Assembly: GCA_021792365.1 (NCBI GenBank)
Contig: JAJYUT010000007.1
Span: 1-64,000, forward strand
Reading direction: 5' to 3'
DNA length: 64,000 nt
DNA from: Pseudomonadota bacterium
Lineage (GTDB): Bacteria; Pseudomonadota; Alphaproteobacteria; Dongiales; Dongiaceae
The first letter of the stretch is position 1, and every line of letters starts with the position of its first letter. The notes beneath the pieces are model-generated. The model ran no database searches, was not told where the DNA came from, and saw only the letters and a list, made by a program, of their open reading frames with translations. Both the position numbers and the translations under genes were made by a program. Below, one piece after another: positions 16,165 to 24,555 of this stretch.

Positions 16165-16920
16165 ATGAACCTGAAGTTGTCGGGGCTTGCCGCCCTCGTC
16201 ACGGGGGCGAGCCAGGGCATTGGTCGTGCCATTGCTCGCCGGCTCGCGTCGGAAGGAGTCCAAGTCGCAATCGCTGCGAGGCGAACGGAGCTGCTTGAGC
16301 AGTTCGCGAGTGAGATTGCCGCGGAGGGTTGCCCTCGGCCTTTGATCTTTGCCTACGATCTATATCCCGAAGGTTCGGCAGAACGACTCGCGGACTCCGC
16401 ACTGCAGCAACTGGGCAAAGTCGATATCTTGATCAACGCCGCAGGCGGTTCCCGGCCATTGCCGTTCGATGCCTCATCGCTCCAGTGGAGCGAGGGAATG
16501 ACACTCAACTTCTGGCGCCTGCGCGAACTGACACACGCGTTGGCGCCGCGCATGGTGGATCGATGCTTTGGCCGCATCGTCAATATCACCGGAACCTCGG
16601 AGCCTCCGGCTTTCAACGCGGCCTCTACCGCGAAAGCCGCGGTCCATGTCTGGTCCAAAGGATTCTCCCGCGAGTTCGGCAAGCACGGAATCACGATCAA
16701 TTGCCTGCAGCCTGGCCGTATCCGCAGCGAGCAGATCGACCGCAAATACCCTGACGACGAGAGCCGCCGCACATTCGCCGCCGCTGAGATACCGGTCGGA
16801 CGGTTCGGTCAGCCCGAAGAGCTGGCGGACCTTGCTGTTTTCCTGTGCTCGCCCTTGGCCGGTTACATCACCGGCACCGTCATTCCGGTCGACGGTGGCA
16901 TGAGTCGATTCGCGTTTTGA
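16165..16920 (+). CDS. SDR-family protein lacking the catalytic tyrosine
   Basis: 251 aa. The cofactor motif TGASQGIGR lies near residue 14 and NAAGG near 92, and the C-terminus has VIPVDGG. In the active site the usual YxxxK reads ASTAK (residues about 155-159): the lysine is kept but the tyrosine is alanine, and the preceding serine region is NITGTSEPP. Either another residue supplies the acid/base or the protein is not a classical oxidoreductase. It is the first gene of an SDR-FAH-aconitase operon and has no visible ribosome site, in line with a leaderless message. Confidence 0.88.
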   Translation: MNLKLSGLAALVTGASQGIGRAIARRLASEGVQVAIAARRTELLEQFASEIAAEGCPRPLIFAYDLYPEGSAERLADSALQQLGKVDILINAAGGSRPLPFDASSLQWSEGMTLNFWRLRELTHALAPRMVDRCFGRIVNITGTSEPPAFNAASTAKAAVHVWSKGFSREFGKHGITINCLQPGRIRSEQIDRKYPDDESRRTFAAAEIPVGRFGQPEELADLAVFLCSPLAGYITGTVIPVDGGMSRFAF

Positions 16921-16945
16921 TCATCGGCCTGAGGTAGGTGCGAGA

Positions 16946-17737
16946 ATGCGGTGGGTGCGATACCGGCATGGAGAAGCGGTGGGATTTGGCGTCCTCGAAG
17001 ACGACACGATCACTCCCGTCGAGGGTTCGCCGTTCGGCGAACATCGGCCGCTCTCCAGAAGGATCGCGCGCTCGGACGTGCGGTTGTTGCCGCCGGTCAT
17101 CCCCCCGACCTTCTACGCCGCAGGCCTGAACTATCTGGGGCACACCAAGGAGATGGTGGACGCGCTCGGCGCATCGGCAAGGCGCCCGGCCAAGCCTGAC
17201 ATCGGTTATCGCGCCATCAACGCGTTGATTGGGGACGGCGATTCCATCGTCGTGCCGAGTGACTCATCGGGACGCGTGCAATATGAGCCCGAGCTTGTGG
17301 TCGTGATTGGTCGGCAGGCAAAACATCTCTCCGAAGAAGATGCGCTGAGCTGCATCTTCGGCTACACCATCGGCAATGACGTGAGCGAGCGGAGCTGGCA
17401 GGCGGCGGACAAAACCCTTTGGCGCGCAAAGAACACCGACACCTTCAAGCCAATGGGGCCTTGGATCGAGACCGACGTAGATCTAGAAAGCTTGACGACT
17501 CGGGTGCGGCTCAACAGCACCGTCGTTGCGGAGTTCCGGACCAACGACATGGTCTTCGGTGTTGCCCGTTATATCAGCGCGATGACGCGCTATCTCACGC
17601 TCTATCCGGGCGATGTCATCTGGATGGGCGCGGATTCCCCGACGCGCGACATGGTTCCCGGTGATGAGATCGAGGTGGAGATCGACGGAATCGGTGTCCT
17701 GCGCAACCGCGTCATTGCAGAACCCGTGCGTGGGTGA
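16946..17737 (+). CDS. Fumarylacetoacetate hydrolase (FAH) family protein
   Basis: 263 aa. The family cleaves or isomerises 2,4-diketo acids and related acyl-pyruvates at a divalent metal. An N-terminal 60-residue cap is followed by FYAAGLNYLGHTKE, the metal Glu pair in YEPELVVVIG near residue 117, FGYTIGNDVSER, and the C-terminal GDVIWMGADSPT and VEIDGIG. It lies 25 bp after the SDR and overlaps the aconitase start (GTGA). In carboxylate pathways such enzymes release pyruvate or oxaloacetate from a keto acid; the exact substrate is unknown. Confidence 0.92.
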   Translation: MRWVRYRHGEAVGFGVLEDDTITPVEGSPFGEHRPLSRRIARSDVRLLPPVIPPTFYAAGLNYLGHTKEMVDALGASARRPAKPDIGYRAINALIGDGDSIVVPSDSSGRVQYEPELVVVIGRQAKHLSEEDALSCIFGYTIGNDVSERSWQAADKTLWRAKNTDTFKPMGPWIETDVDLESLTTRVRLNSTVVAEFRTNDMVFGVARYISAMTRYLTLYPGDVIWMGADSPTRDMVPGDEIEVEIDGIGVLRNRVIAEPVRG

Positions 17738-20403
17738 GGCCCGAGATGCTTGATCGTTCGAAGGTGATAAAGCAGGCGCCCCGGCGCATGCTGAGGCCGA
17801 ACTTGTCCTGCATCGATCTGGACGCATCGGCCCGCGCAGTCGGGCTTGAACTGAGTCGTCTGCCGCGCTCGCATCGCATTCTCCTGGAGAATGTGCTCGT
17901 CCACGAGGGGTTGACGAATGATTATGTGCCCGCGTTTCCGGCGTGGCTGCACGGCGAGGCTCGTGAGATTCCCTTCCGACCGGCGCGCATCCTCTCGCAC
18001 GATACCGCAGGCATCGCCATGCTGGCCGATCTCGCTGCCCTCCGGGACAAGATCGCTTCCGAGGGAGGAGATCCCTCGGCAGTCAATTCGGCAGTCCCGA
18101 TCGACTTGGTCGTCGACCATTCGGTGAGCGCAGACGTCGTCGCGACGCCGGATGCGATGGCGGAGAACATGCGACGTGAGTTCGAGCGCAATCGGGAGCG
18201 CTATCGATTCCTGAGATGGGCGGAAATCTCGCTGGGAAATCTGCGCATCATTCCACCTGGGAACGGCATTTGCCACCAGGTCAACATGGAGCTTCTCGCG
18301 GCCGGCATCGTCACGGCCAAGACGGACAAGAGTCTCGTCCTTGCTGATACGGTGATCGGCACCGACAGTCACACGACGATGATCAATGCCCTCGGGATCC
18401 TGGGCTGGGGTGTGGGCGGTATCGAGGCCGAGGCAGTCGCAATGGGGGAGGCGCTGATCATGGGCCTGCCGCCGGTCACTGGCTGCCGGCTCGTCGGTCG
18501 CCGCGCCCCGATGATCTCGGCTGCAGACATCGTCCTGTTCGTGGTGCAAGCGTTGCGACGGCATGGTGTCGTCGGAAAGATCGTCGAGTTCCGCGGTGAG
18601 GGGCTGGACCAGCTGAGCATGGGCGACCGGGCCGCCATGGCAAACATGGCTCCGGAATATGGCGCGACCTGCGGCTTGTTTCCCATCGACGAGGTGACGT
18701 TGCGCTACTTGCGAGAAACGGGCCGTGACGAGCAGCGGGTCAACGACGTCGCGAACCATGCAAAGGCAGTCGGGCTCTGGCGCGATGATTCACTTGCGCC
18801 GTCCTTCACCGACGAGCTCGTGATCGACCTGTCGGACATTGTGCCGATTGTGGCCGGCCCGAAGCGGCCGCAGCAGATTGCTGCGTTGCCGGATGTGCCC
18901 GCCTCGTTCAAGGCAGCATTCCCCGTCAGGAATGCCGGCGAAGAGCGTCGCGAAGAGCTGCGCGACGGCGATGTCTTGATCGCGGCGATCACAAGCTGTA
19001 CGCACACGTCCAATCCCCACCAGATGCTGGCTGCGGGCTTGCTCGCCCGGAACGCTCAAGCGGCCGGCTTGAAGCGGCAACCGTGGGTCAAGACCTCACT
19101 CTCGCCCGGCTCACGGGCGGTCGGTGACTATCTCCAGGAGAGCGGACTCCAGGCATCGCTTGATGCCCTCGGTTTCAATGTCGTCGGATATGGATGTATG
19201 ACCTGCGCCGGCAATTCGGGAGCATTGGCACCTGAGCTGTCCACGCAAATCAGAGATCGGGCGCTCAGCGTCTGCGCTGTCCTTTCCGCCAACCGTAATT
19301 TTGAAGGCCGCACCCATCCCGACATTAGCGGTTGCTATCTGGCGGCGCCCGCGCTCGTCGTCGCGTACGCGCTCGCAGGAACAATTCTGGTCGACCTGAC
19401 CGATCAGCCACTGGGCTGCGACTCAACGGGCCGGCCGATCCGACTTGTCGATATCTGGCCATCGGACGACGAGGTCGACACGTATGTGCGTCGTTACGTC
19501 ACCCCAGAAACCTACCGCCGTGCCTATGATCCCGACGCACTTGCGCGCTCAAGCTGGTCAGAGATCGTCGCGCCGATCGGTGCGCAGTTCCCTTGGGATC
19601 CGGGTTCTACGTATGTGCAAAGGCCGCCATTCTTCACATCCGAGACGCGTTCGGTCGGGATCTCCGATCTGGCAGGAGCCCGGCCGCTTGCCGTCCTGGG
19701 TGACAACATCACCACGGACCACATCTCGCCATTTGGACGCATCCTGTCCAGCTCTGCGGCCGCACGATACCTGAAACAGCACGGGGTGCCCGAGAACGAG
19801 TGGTCAAGTTACGCGGAGCGCCGAGGCAATCACGAGGTGCTGTGGCGCGGGACTTTCTCGAACCCGAAACTCCGCAATGAGCTTGCTGACGGCAAAGCGG
19901 GCGGTTTCACATCCGGCCCCGATGGTGTCCTGATGAACATCGTCGACGCGGCGGAAGCATATCGTGCCGCCGGAATTCCGACCGTCGTGTTCGCCGGCCG
20001 GGAATACGGTACCGGCTCGGCGCGCGACTGGGCGGCGAAGGGCACGCTGCTGATGGGAGTGAAGGCCGTTATCGCCGAAAGCTTCGAACGGATTCACCGC
20101 GCCAATCTCGTGGGTGTCGGCGTGGTGCCATGCCAGCTCCCGCACGGCGTGACGGTTGCGTCTCTCGGGATCAGAGGCGATACCACTGTTTCCATCGAAG
20201 GCCTCGCCGGGCTGAATGGTCCCATGGGCACTGTGCGGCTGGTACTCAGGCAGGCGGACGGCAGCACTTCGACAGTTCCCATGATCTGTCGCATAGACAC
20301 GCAGGCGGAACTAGCGCAGATCCGGGAAGGGGGCCTATTTGCGACGGCCGAGGCGGCCGCCAGGGTCACGCAAGCTGACGGCCTCTCGCCACAAGCGACT
20401 TGA
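17734..20403 (+). CDS. acnA: Aconitate hydratase A-type protein
   Basis: About 885-889 aa; the GTG at 17734 overlaps the FAH stop, and an ATG at 17746 is an alternative. Complete AcnA/IRP-type fold: LLENVLVHEG near residue 50, VPIDLVVDHSV near 125, GTDSHTTMIN near 212, EYGATCGLFPIDE near 310, iron-sulfur cysteines in SCTHTSNP near 420 and GCMTCAGNSG near 485, and the swivelling C-terminal domain with GREYGTGSARDWAAKG near 755. It interconverts citrate, cis-aconitate and isocitrate, though paralogues act on methylated substrates. The position behind an FCD operator and next to a tricarballylate-type cluster suggests a dedicated catabolic copy. The 3' end overlaps the convergent LysR gene by 38 bp. 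Confidence 0.93.
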   Translation: MRPEMLDRSKVIKQAPRRMLRPNLSCIDLDASARAVGLELSRLPRSHRILLENVLVHEGLTNDYVPAFPAWLHGEAREIPFRPARILSHDTAGIAMLADLAALRDKIASEGGDPSAVNSAVPIDLVVDHSVSADVVATPDAMAENMRREFERNRERYRFLRWAEISLGNLRIIPPGNGICHQVNMELLAAGIVTAKTDKSLVLADTVIGTDSHTTMINALGILGWGVGGIEAEAVAMGEALIMGLPPVTGCRLVGRRAPMISAADIVLFVVQALRRHGVVGKIVEFRGEGLDQLSMGDRAAMANMAPEYGATCGLFPIDEVTLRYLRETGRDEQRVNDVANHAKAVGLWRDDSLAPSFTDELVIDLSDIVPIVAGPKRPQQIAALPDVPASFKAAFPVRNAGEERREELRDGDVLIAAITSCTHTSNPHQMLAAGLLARNAQAAGLKRQPWVKTSLSPGSRAVGDYLQESGLQASLDALGFNVVGYGCMTCAGNSGALAPELSTQIRDRALSVCAVLSANRNFEGRTHPDISGCYLAAPALVVAYALAGTILVDLTDQPLGCDSTGRPIRLVDIWPSDDEVDTYVRRYVTPETYRRAYDPDALARSSWSEIVAPIGAQFPWDPGSTYVQRPPFFTSETRSVGISDLAGARPLAVLGDNITTDHISPFGRILSSSAAARYLKQHGVPENEWSSYAERRGNHEVLWRGTFSNPKLRNELADGKAGGFTSGPDGVLMNIVDAAEAYRAAGIPTVVFAGREYGTGSARDWAAKGTLLMGVKAVIAESFERIHRANLVGVGVVPCQLPHGVTVASLGIRGDTTVSIEGLAGLNGPMGTVRLVLRQADGSTSTVPMICRIDTQAELAQIREGGLFATAEAAARVTQADGLSPQAT

Positions 20404-21268
20404 TGCCCGCAATGAAATTCTTGACGGCAGGCGCGCGTTCGTCGCGCCGATAGGAGAGAGAGATACGTGCCTCCCTCTGCAGGTTAATGTCGCGATAGCG
20501 CACGCCCGGCATCTGAATTCTCGAAAACGAGGCCGGCACCGCCGCAAGCCCGATCCCCGCGCTGACCATGGTGACGATCGTCAGGTAATCCGTCGCGCGG
20601 CTGGCGATGCGCGGTGCGAAGCCGCCTTGTTCGGCGATGGCCGTCACGTAGCCCACAAATGCCAGTTCGGCCTCCACGGAAGGCGCTATGAACGCCTCAT
20701 TGGCGAGGTCGACGCATTCCAGCTTCTTGACGCGTGCCAGCGGGTGTTTGTCCGGTAGCGCGACCACCACCGGCTGCCTGAATACCGGAATTCCGGTCAG
20801 ACCAAGCGGGTAACGGTCCGGTGGTCGCAAGAATCCGACGTCTATACGACGCTCGGCCAGCGCGGTCAGTTGCTGCGGCGTATCCAGCTTGTGCAAGCGA
20901 AGTTCTACCAGCGGATGTTGCTTGTGGTACTCGGCGAGGCTGTGGGACACGATGCCGCTGCACGCGGACGAGGTCATGTATCCAATCTCGACCCGCCCAA
21001 GATCGCCGCGTGCCGCCTGCCGTCCGACGAGTTCAGTATGCTCGGCTTGGCGTACCGTCTTGCGCGCCTCTTCCAGGAAGCGACGACCGGCGTCAGTCAA
21101 CTCCACCGAGCGTTTAGTCCTATTGAGGAGGCGGATTCCGATCTCCGTCTCCAGCGAGCGGATCTGCTGTGTCAAGGAAGGCGGAGTTATGTTCAGCCGC
21201 TCGGCGGCCCGTGCAAAGTGCAGTTCCTCGGCCACGGCTATAAAATAGCGCAGATGCCTCAGCTCCAT
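20366..21268 (-). CDS. LysR-family transcriptional regulator
   Basis: 300 aa from the ATG at 21268. The N-terminal winged helix reads LRYFIAVAEELHFARAAERLNITPPSLTQQI in successive parts (residues 4-34), followed by the linker helix and a two-lobed effector domain (VEIGYMTSSACSG near 95, AGIGLAAVPASF near 240). LysR proteins sense a pathway metabolite, often an aromatic or carboxylic acid. It is co-oriented with the TctBAC operon but separated from it by a terminator-like hairpin, so it likely has its own promoter. It may regulate that operon or the aconitase. Confidence 0.93.
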   Translation of the reverse strand: MELRHLRYFIAVAEELHFARAAERLNITPPSLTQQIRSLETEIGIRLLNRTKRSVELTDAGRRFLEEARKTVRQAEHTELVGRQAARGDLGRVEIGYMTSSACSGIVSHSLAEYHKQHPLVELRLHKLDTPQQLTALAERRIDVGFLRPPDRYPLGLTGIPVFRQPVVVALPDKHPLARVKKLECVDLANEAFIAPSVEAELAFVGYVTAIAEQGGFAPRIASRATDYLTIVTMVSAGIGLAAVPASFSRIQMPGVRYRDINLQREARISLSYRRDERAPAVKNFIAGIKSLVARGRQLA

Positions 21269-21323
21269 GCTTCCCCACGTTCCCGTGCCTGCGCATTGCA
21301 GGCTGCCCCATCTCATGTCAAAA

Positions 21324-21355
21324 GCGCGGCGAAGTCCATAAAGGCTTCGCCGCGC
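21324..21355 (-). terminator. Intrinsic terminator of the leuCD-tcuA-tctBAC operon
   Basis: An 11-bp perfect inverted repeat (GCGCGGCGAAG at 21324-21334 with its complement at 21345-21355) around a 10-nt loop. On the minus strand it is followed by TTTTGA, giving stem plus U-run about 30 bp after the TctC stop. Confidence 0.75.
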
Positions 21356-21383
21356 CTCGAGGCGTAGGGAACCGGAACGATGC

Positions 21384-22361
21384 TCAGGTGCGCGCCTTGA
21401 TTTCCTCGATGATTGGGGTCCAGTTCTCCTTCGCCCGTTCCGTCCACGCCTGGGTGTCTGCGCTGCTTTGGAACCAGACCGGCAAGCCCGCGACTTGCGT
21501 TGCCTGCTTGTATACGTCTGTGTCGCAGGCTTGGCGTACCGCTGCCTCGATCTCACCGACGATTCCTGGATCGGTGTCCTTGGGAACGTGGAGCATGATT
21601 GGCGTGAACAGCAGCGGTGTTTCCAGACCCTGTTCCGCCATCGTCGGCACGTCGGACAGGAATGGATCGCGTGCGTCGGAGATGACGCCGAGCGATCGGA
21701 CCTGCTCCTCGAAACCGGTCAGGTTCTGCGTTCCGAATACCGAGAACTCCACCTCGCCGTTCATCAGGGCATTCCGCGCATCAGGGGCTCCCTGGAACGG
21801 AACGTCCCTGGTCGGCAGCTCGTAGTTGGTCAGCAGTGCTTGGCCGGCAATGTGATGAATGCTTCCTCGACCCGTATGTGACCACAGAACAGGCTTGGAT
21901 GACGACTCAACGGCTGTCATCCATTCCTGCATGTTGGCGTAGGGTGCATCCTTGTTGACGACGATACAGGAGGCGTATCGGCCGATCGTGGCGACCGGCT
22001 TCATGTCAACCGCCAGGTCGGGGCCATTTCCGTCCCACACCTGCTTGATGACCGCCGTTCCGGCCGAGGTGAGGCTGAGCGTGTAGCCGTCCGCCGGGCT
22101 CGCCATGACCTGTTCCATTGCAAGCACGCCATTTCCGCCTGGCCGGTTCACCACGACGACGGCCTGGTTGTTCAGGAAAGAAGGCAGTGATGCGGCGATC
22201 GCCCGGGCGTACGTATCGGTACCCCCTCCCGGCGGTTGCCCGACGATGATCTCGAGCGCTTTTGATGGGAATTCGTCGGCCCACCCCGACCGAGCAAGCA
22301 GCAAAGTTGTGCCCGCTCCGGCTGCTCCCGCCAAAAAGGCCCTACGACCTGTCCGAATCAT
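21384..22361 (-). CDS. tctC: Tripartite tricarboxylate transporter substrate-binding protein (TctC/Bug)
   Basis: 325 aa from the ATG at 22361, with GAGGAGG upstream. The signal is twin-arginine-like (TGRRAFLAGAAGAG) with cleavage near WADEF. The Bug fold shows IIVGQPPGGGTDTYAR near residue 40, VVNRPGGNG near 72 and the ligand loop TSAG near 102, ending with a C-terminal helix. Bug proteins bind carboxylates by wrapping a water-mediated carboxylate loop. It is the last gene of the operon and is followed by a clear terminator. The co-operonic flavoprotein and LeuCD-like hydro-lyase suggest a di- or tricarboxylate ligand. Confidence 0.92.
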   Translation of the reverse strand: MIRTGRRAFLAGAAGAGTTLLLARSGWADEFPSKALEIIVGQPPGGGTDTYARAIAASLPSFLNNQAVVVVNRPGGNGVLAMEQVMASPADGYTLSLTSAGTAVIKQVWDGNGPDLAVDMKPVATIGRYASCIVVNKDAPYANMQEWMTAVESSSKPVLWSHTGRGSIHHIAGQALLTNYELPTRDVPFQGAPDARNALMNGEVEFSVFGTQNLTGFEEQVRSLGVISDARDPFLSDVPTMAEQGLETPLLFTPIMLHVPKDTDPGIVGEIEAAVRQACDTDVYKQATQVAGLPVWFQSSADTQAWTERAKENWTPIIEEIKART

Positions 22362-22450
22362 GAGTTCCTCCTCTTGTTCTGGAGCCGCTCCGATGGCTGC
22401 TCCTTCTCTTGCACGTTGTTTCGGTTCGCCACGCGGCGTACGATGACCCC

Positions 22451-23968
22451 TCACGTCTGATCCGCCTCCTGGACCAGCGCGGCGCCAGATCTGAATCGCA
22501 GAACGGTGCGCACCAGCACGACCAGCACCATCGCCACGCAAACCAGCATCAGAACGGCGGAGACGGGGCGCTCGAGGAAGATGCCGACGCCGTCACCCAG
22601 GATCAGCGACTGCCGTAATGAACGCTCAAAGATTCCGCCAAGAACGTAAGCGAGGACCATTGGTGCCGGATCGAAGCCGCAGCGACGGAGCAGGAACCCC
22701 ACGACGCCGAAGAGCAGGGTCATCCAGACGTCCTCGATCTGATTGTCGATCGTGTAGGCGCCAACAACGACAAACAGCATGATGAGAGGGACGAGCAGGG
22801 AAGAAGGCACTTTCAGGAGCCGCACGAATATCGAGATAAGCGGCACGTTAAGCACGATCAGGATCAAGTTGGAGATCAACATGCTCGCGATCACGCCCCA
22901 GAATACGTCCGGGTTGCGCGTGATGAGCTGCGGTCCAACCGCCACGCCGTGGATCATCAACGCGCCCATGATGACGCCCATCGTCGGGCTGGACGGGAGT
23001 CCGAGCGTCAGCATCGGAGCAAAGGCTGCTTGCGACCCAGCGTTGTTCGCAGTCTCCGGGCCCGCGACGCCTTCGATCGCGCCTCGCCCGAATTCCGCCG
23101 GTCGGCGGGAGAGCGCTTTCTCGATCGTGTAGGCCACGAAAGAAACCAGAGACATGCCGGCGCCGGGCAAGAGACCGAGGAGGAATCCGATCACCGATCC
23201 GCGGCCAATTGCCGGTGCGCTGCGGCGCCACTCGGCCCGGCTCGGGAGAAGCTCCCGGACCTTGAGCTTTTCGTATTGGAGTTTCTGCGTTTCATTGCGC
23301 CCGAGCGCGAGGGAGAGAAGCTCCGCCACTCCGAATAGGCCAATGGCGAGCGGCACGATTCCGATACCGTCGTAGAGGAAGGTGAAGCCGAACGTGAATC
23401 GCTGCTCTCCGGAGATCGGATCCGTGCCGACGGTCGCCAGCATCAGCCCCGCGAAAGCCATGATCAGGGACCGGATCGTGCCGCTGGTCCCCACCTGGGT
23501 AACCAGCAACAGTCCCGCCAATACCAGCATGGCGTATTCCGGTGGCCCGAAGCCGCGCGTGAGCTGCGGGATGGCCGGAGCCAGCAGCAGAAGCCCGATG
23601 GTCGCGAGTATCCCCCCGATGAACGAACCGAACGCAGCGATACCGAGGGCCGCTCCGGCGCGCCCGTTCTTCGCCATCTGGTGCCCATCGAGGCACGTGA
23701 CAACAGAGGCGGATTCACCGGGGACGTTGACCAAGATCGAGGTGATCGATCCGCCATACATTGCGCCCAGATAGATCCCGCACAGCATGATGATCGCCGA
23801 GGCGGGCGCCAGCTGAAACGTTACGGGCATCAGAATCGAGATCGTGGCGACGGGGCCTAGACCCGGCAGAACGCCGATGGCGGTTCCGATGGCCGCGCCG
23901 ATCAGCGCCATGCCCAGGTTGACGGGCATGGTCGCGACGTCGAGGCCAAGGATTAGGTTCTCGAACAT
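22451..23968 (-). CDS. tctA: Tripartite tricarboxylate transporter large permease (TctA)
   Basis: 505 aa with about twelve hydrophobic segments. Family hallmarks are GVLPGLGPVATISILMP near residue 32, MYGGSITSILVNVPGE near 70, LLPGAGMSLVSF near 265 and EGVAGPETANNA near 295. It is the translocating subunit, driven by a cation gradient. The start at 23968 lies 14 bp after the TctB stop. No truncation is seen. Confidence 0.94.
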   Translation of the reverse strand: MFENLILGLDVATMPVNLGMALIGAAIGTAIGVLPGLGPVATISILMPVTFQLAPASAIIMLCGIYLGAMYGGSITSILVNVPGESASVVTCLDGHQMAKNGRAGAALGIAAFGSFIGGILATIGLLLLAPAIPQLTRGFGPPEYAMLVLAGLLLVTQVGTSGTIRSLIMAFAGLMLATVGTDPISGEQRFTFGFTFLYDGIGIVPLAIGLFGVAELLSLALGRNETQKLQYEKLKVRELLPSRAEWRRSAPAIGRGSVIGFLLGLLPGAGMSLVSFVAYTIEKALSRRPAEFGRGAIEGVAGPETANNAGSQAAFAPMLTLGLPSSPTMGVIMGALMIHGVAVGPQLITRNPDVFWGVIASMLISNLILIVLNVPLISIFVRLLKVPSSLLVPLIMLFVVVGAYTIDNQIEDVWMTLLFGVVGFLLRRCGFDPAPMVLAYVLGGIFERSLRQSLILGDGVGIFLERPVSAVLMLVCVAMVLVVLVRTVLRFRSGAALVQEADQT

Positions 23969-23981
23969 CGCGTCCTCGCGG

Positions 23982-24455
23982 CTAGAACCAGGCCGATATC
24001 AGAACGCCATGCGGCAAGTCGACGGCGAGCAATCGCTCGAACACCAAATACACGACAAGGCCCGTGACGACTGTGATGAGGACCGCCTTGTGGAGCGGCA
24101 CCCGTTCACCGAACACCAAGAGCAGGGGAAAGACGATCGCCACGAGCGGAATGAACCCGACATATTTGAGCAGCACGGCGAATGCCAGAAGCGAAGCCAG
24201 ATACCACGCCAGCCGGGCATGGTCGAACTTCTGATGCTCTCGTGAGCGCACGGCCGCTGGTGTCCTGGCGATCATGATGGCGGCATCGATCAGGCATGCG
24301 GCCAACAGGACCAGACTCACCAGGCAGGGCACCAGAATGGGCGTCGGTTCACCCGCCACGATCCAGGGGCGATCGAGATGCAGGGCCACGAACGTGGCGC
24401 TCGCGATGGCGCCCAGCGCGGAAGGCAACCACAGGCGTGTCCTGGCAATGTTCAT
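23982..24455 (-). CDS. tctB: Tripartite tricarboxylate transporter small subunit (TctB)
   Basis: 157 aa. Four predicted membrane segments (residues about 10-28, 40-62, 82-112 and 118-145) with charged connecting loops and little sequence conservation, as usual for TctB. It lies between the TcuA-like gene (101-bp gap) and TctA. Its identity rests on size, topology and position. Confidence 0.82.
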   Translation of the reverse strand: MNIARTRLWLPSALGAIASATFVALHLDRPWIVAGEPTPILVPCLVSLVLLAACLIDAAIMIARTPAAVRSREHQKFDHARLAWYLASLLAFAVLLKYVGFIPLVAIVFPLLLVFGERVPLHKAVLITVVTGLVVYLVFERLLAVDLPHGVLISAWF

Positions 24456-24555
24456 CTATCCTCCCTCCCATGATGCCCGGCCCTCTTGCGTGGCCTTTTT
24501 GCAGCTCTATTCGGTCACGGCGCTTCGAAAGTAGACCTGGACCACCCAGTTACCT

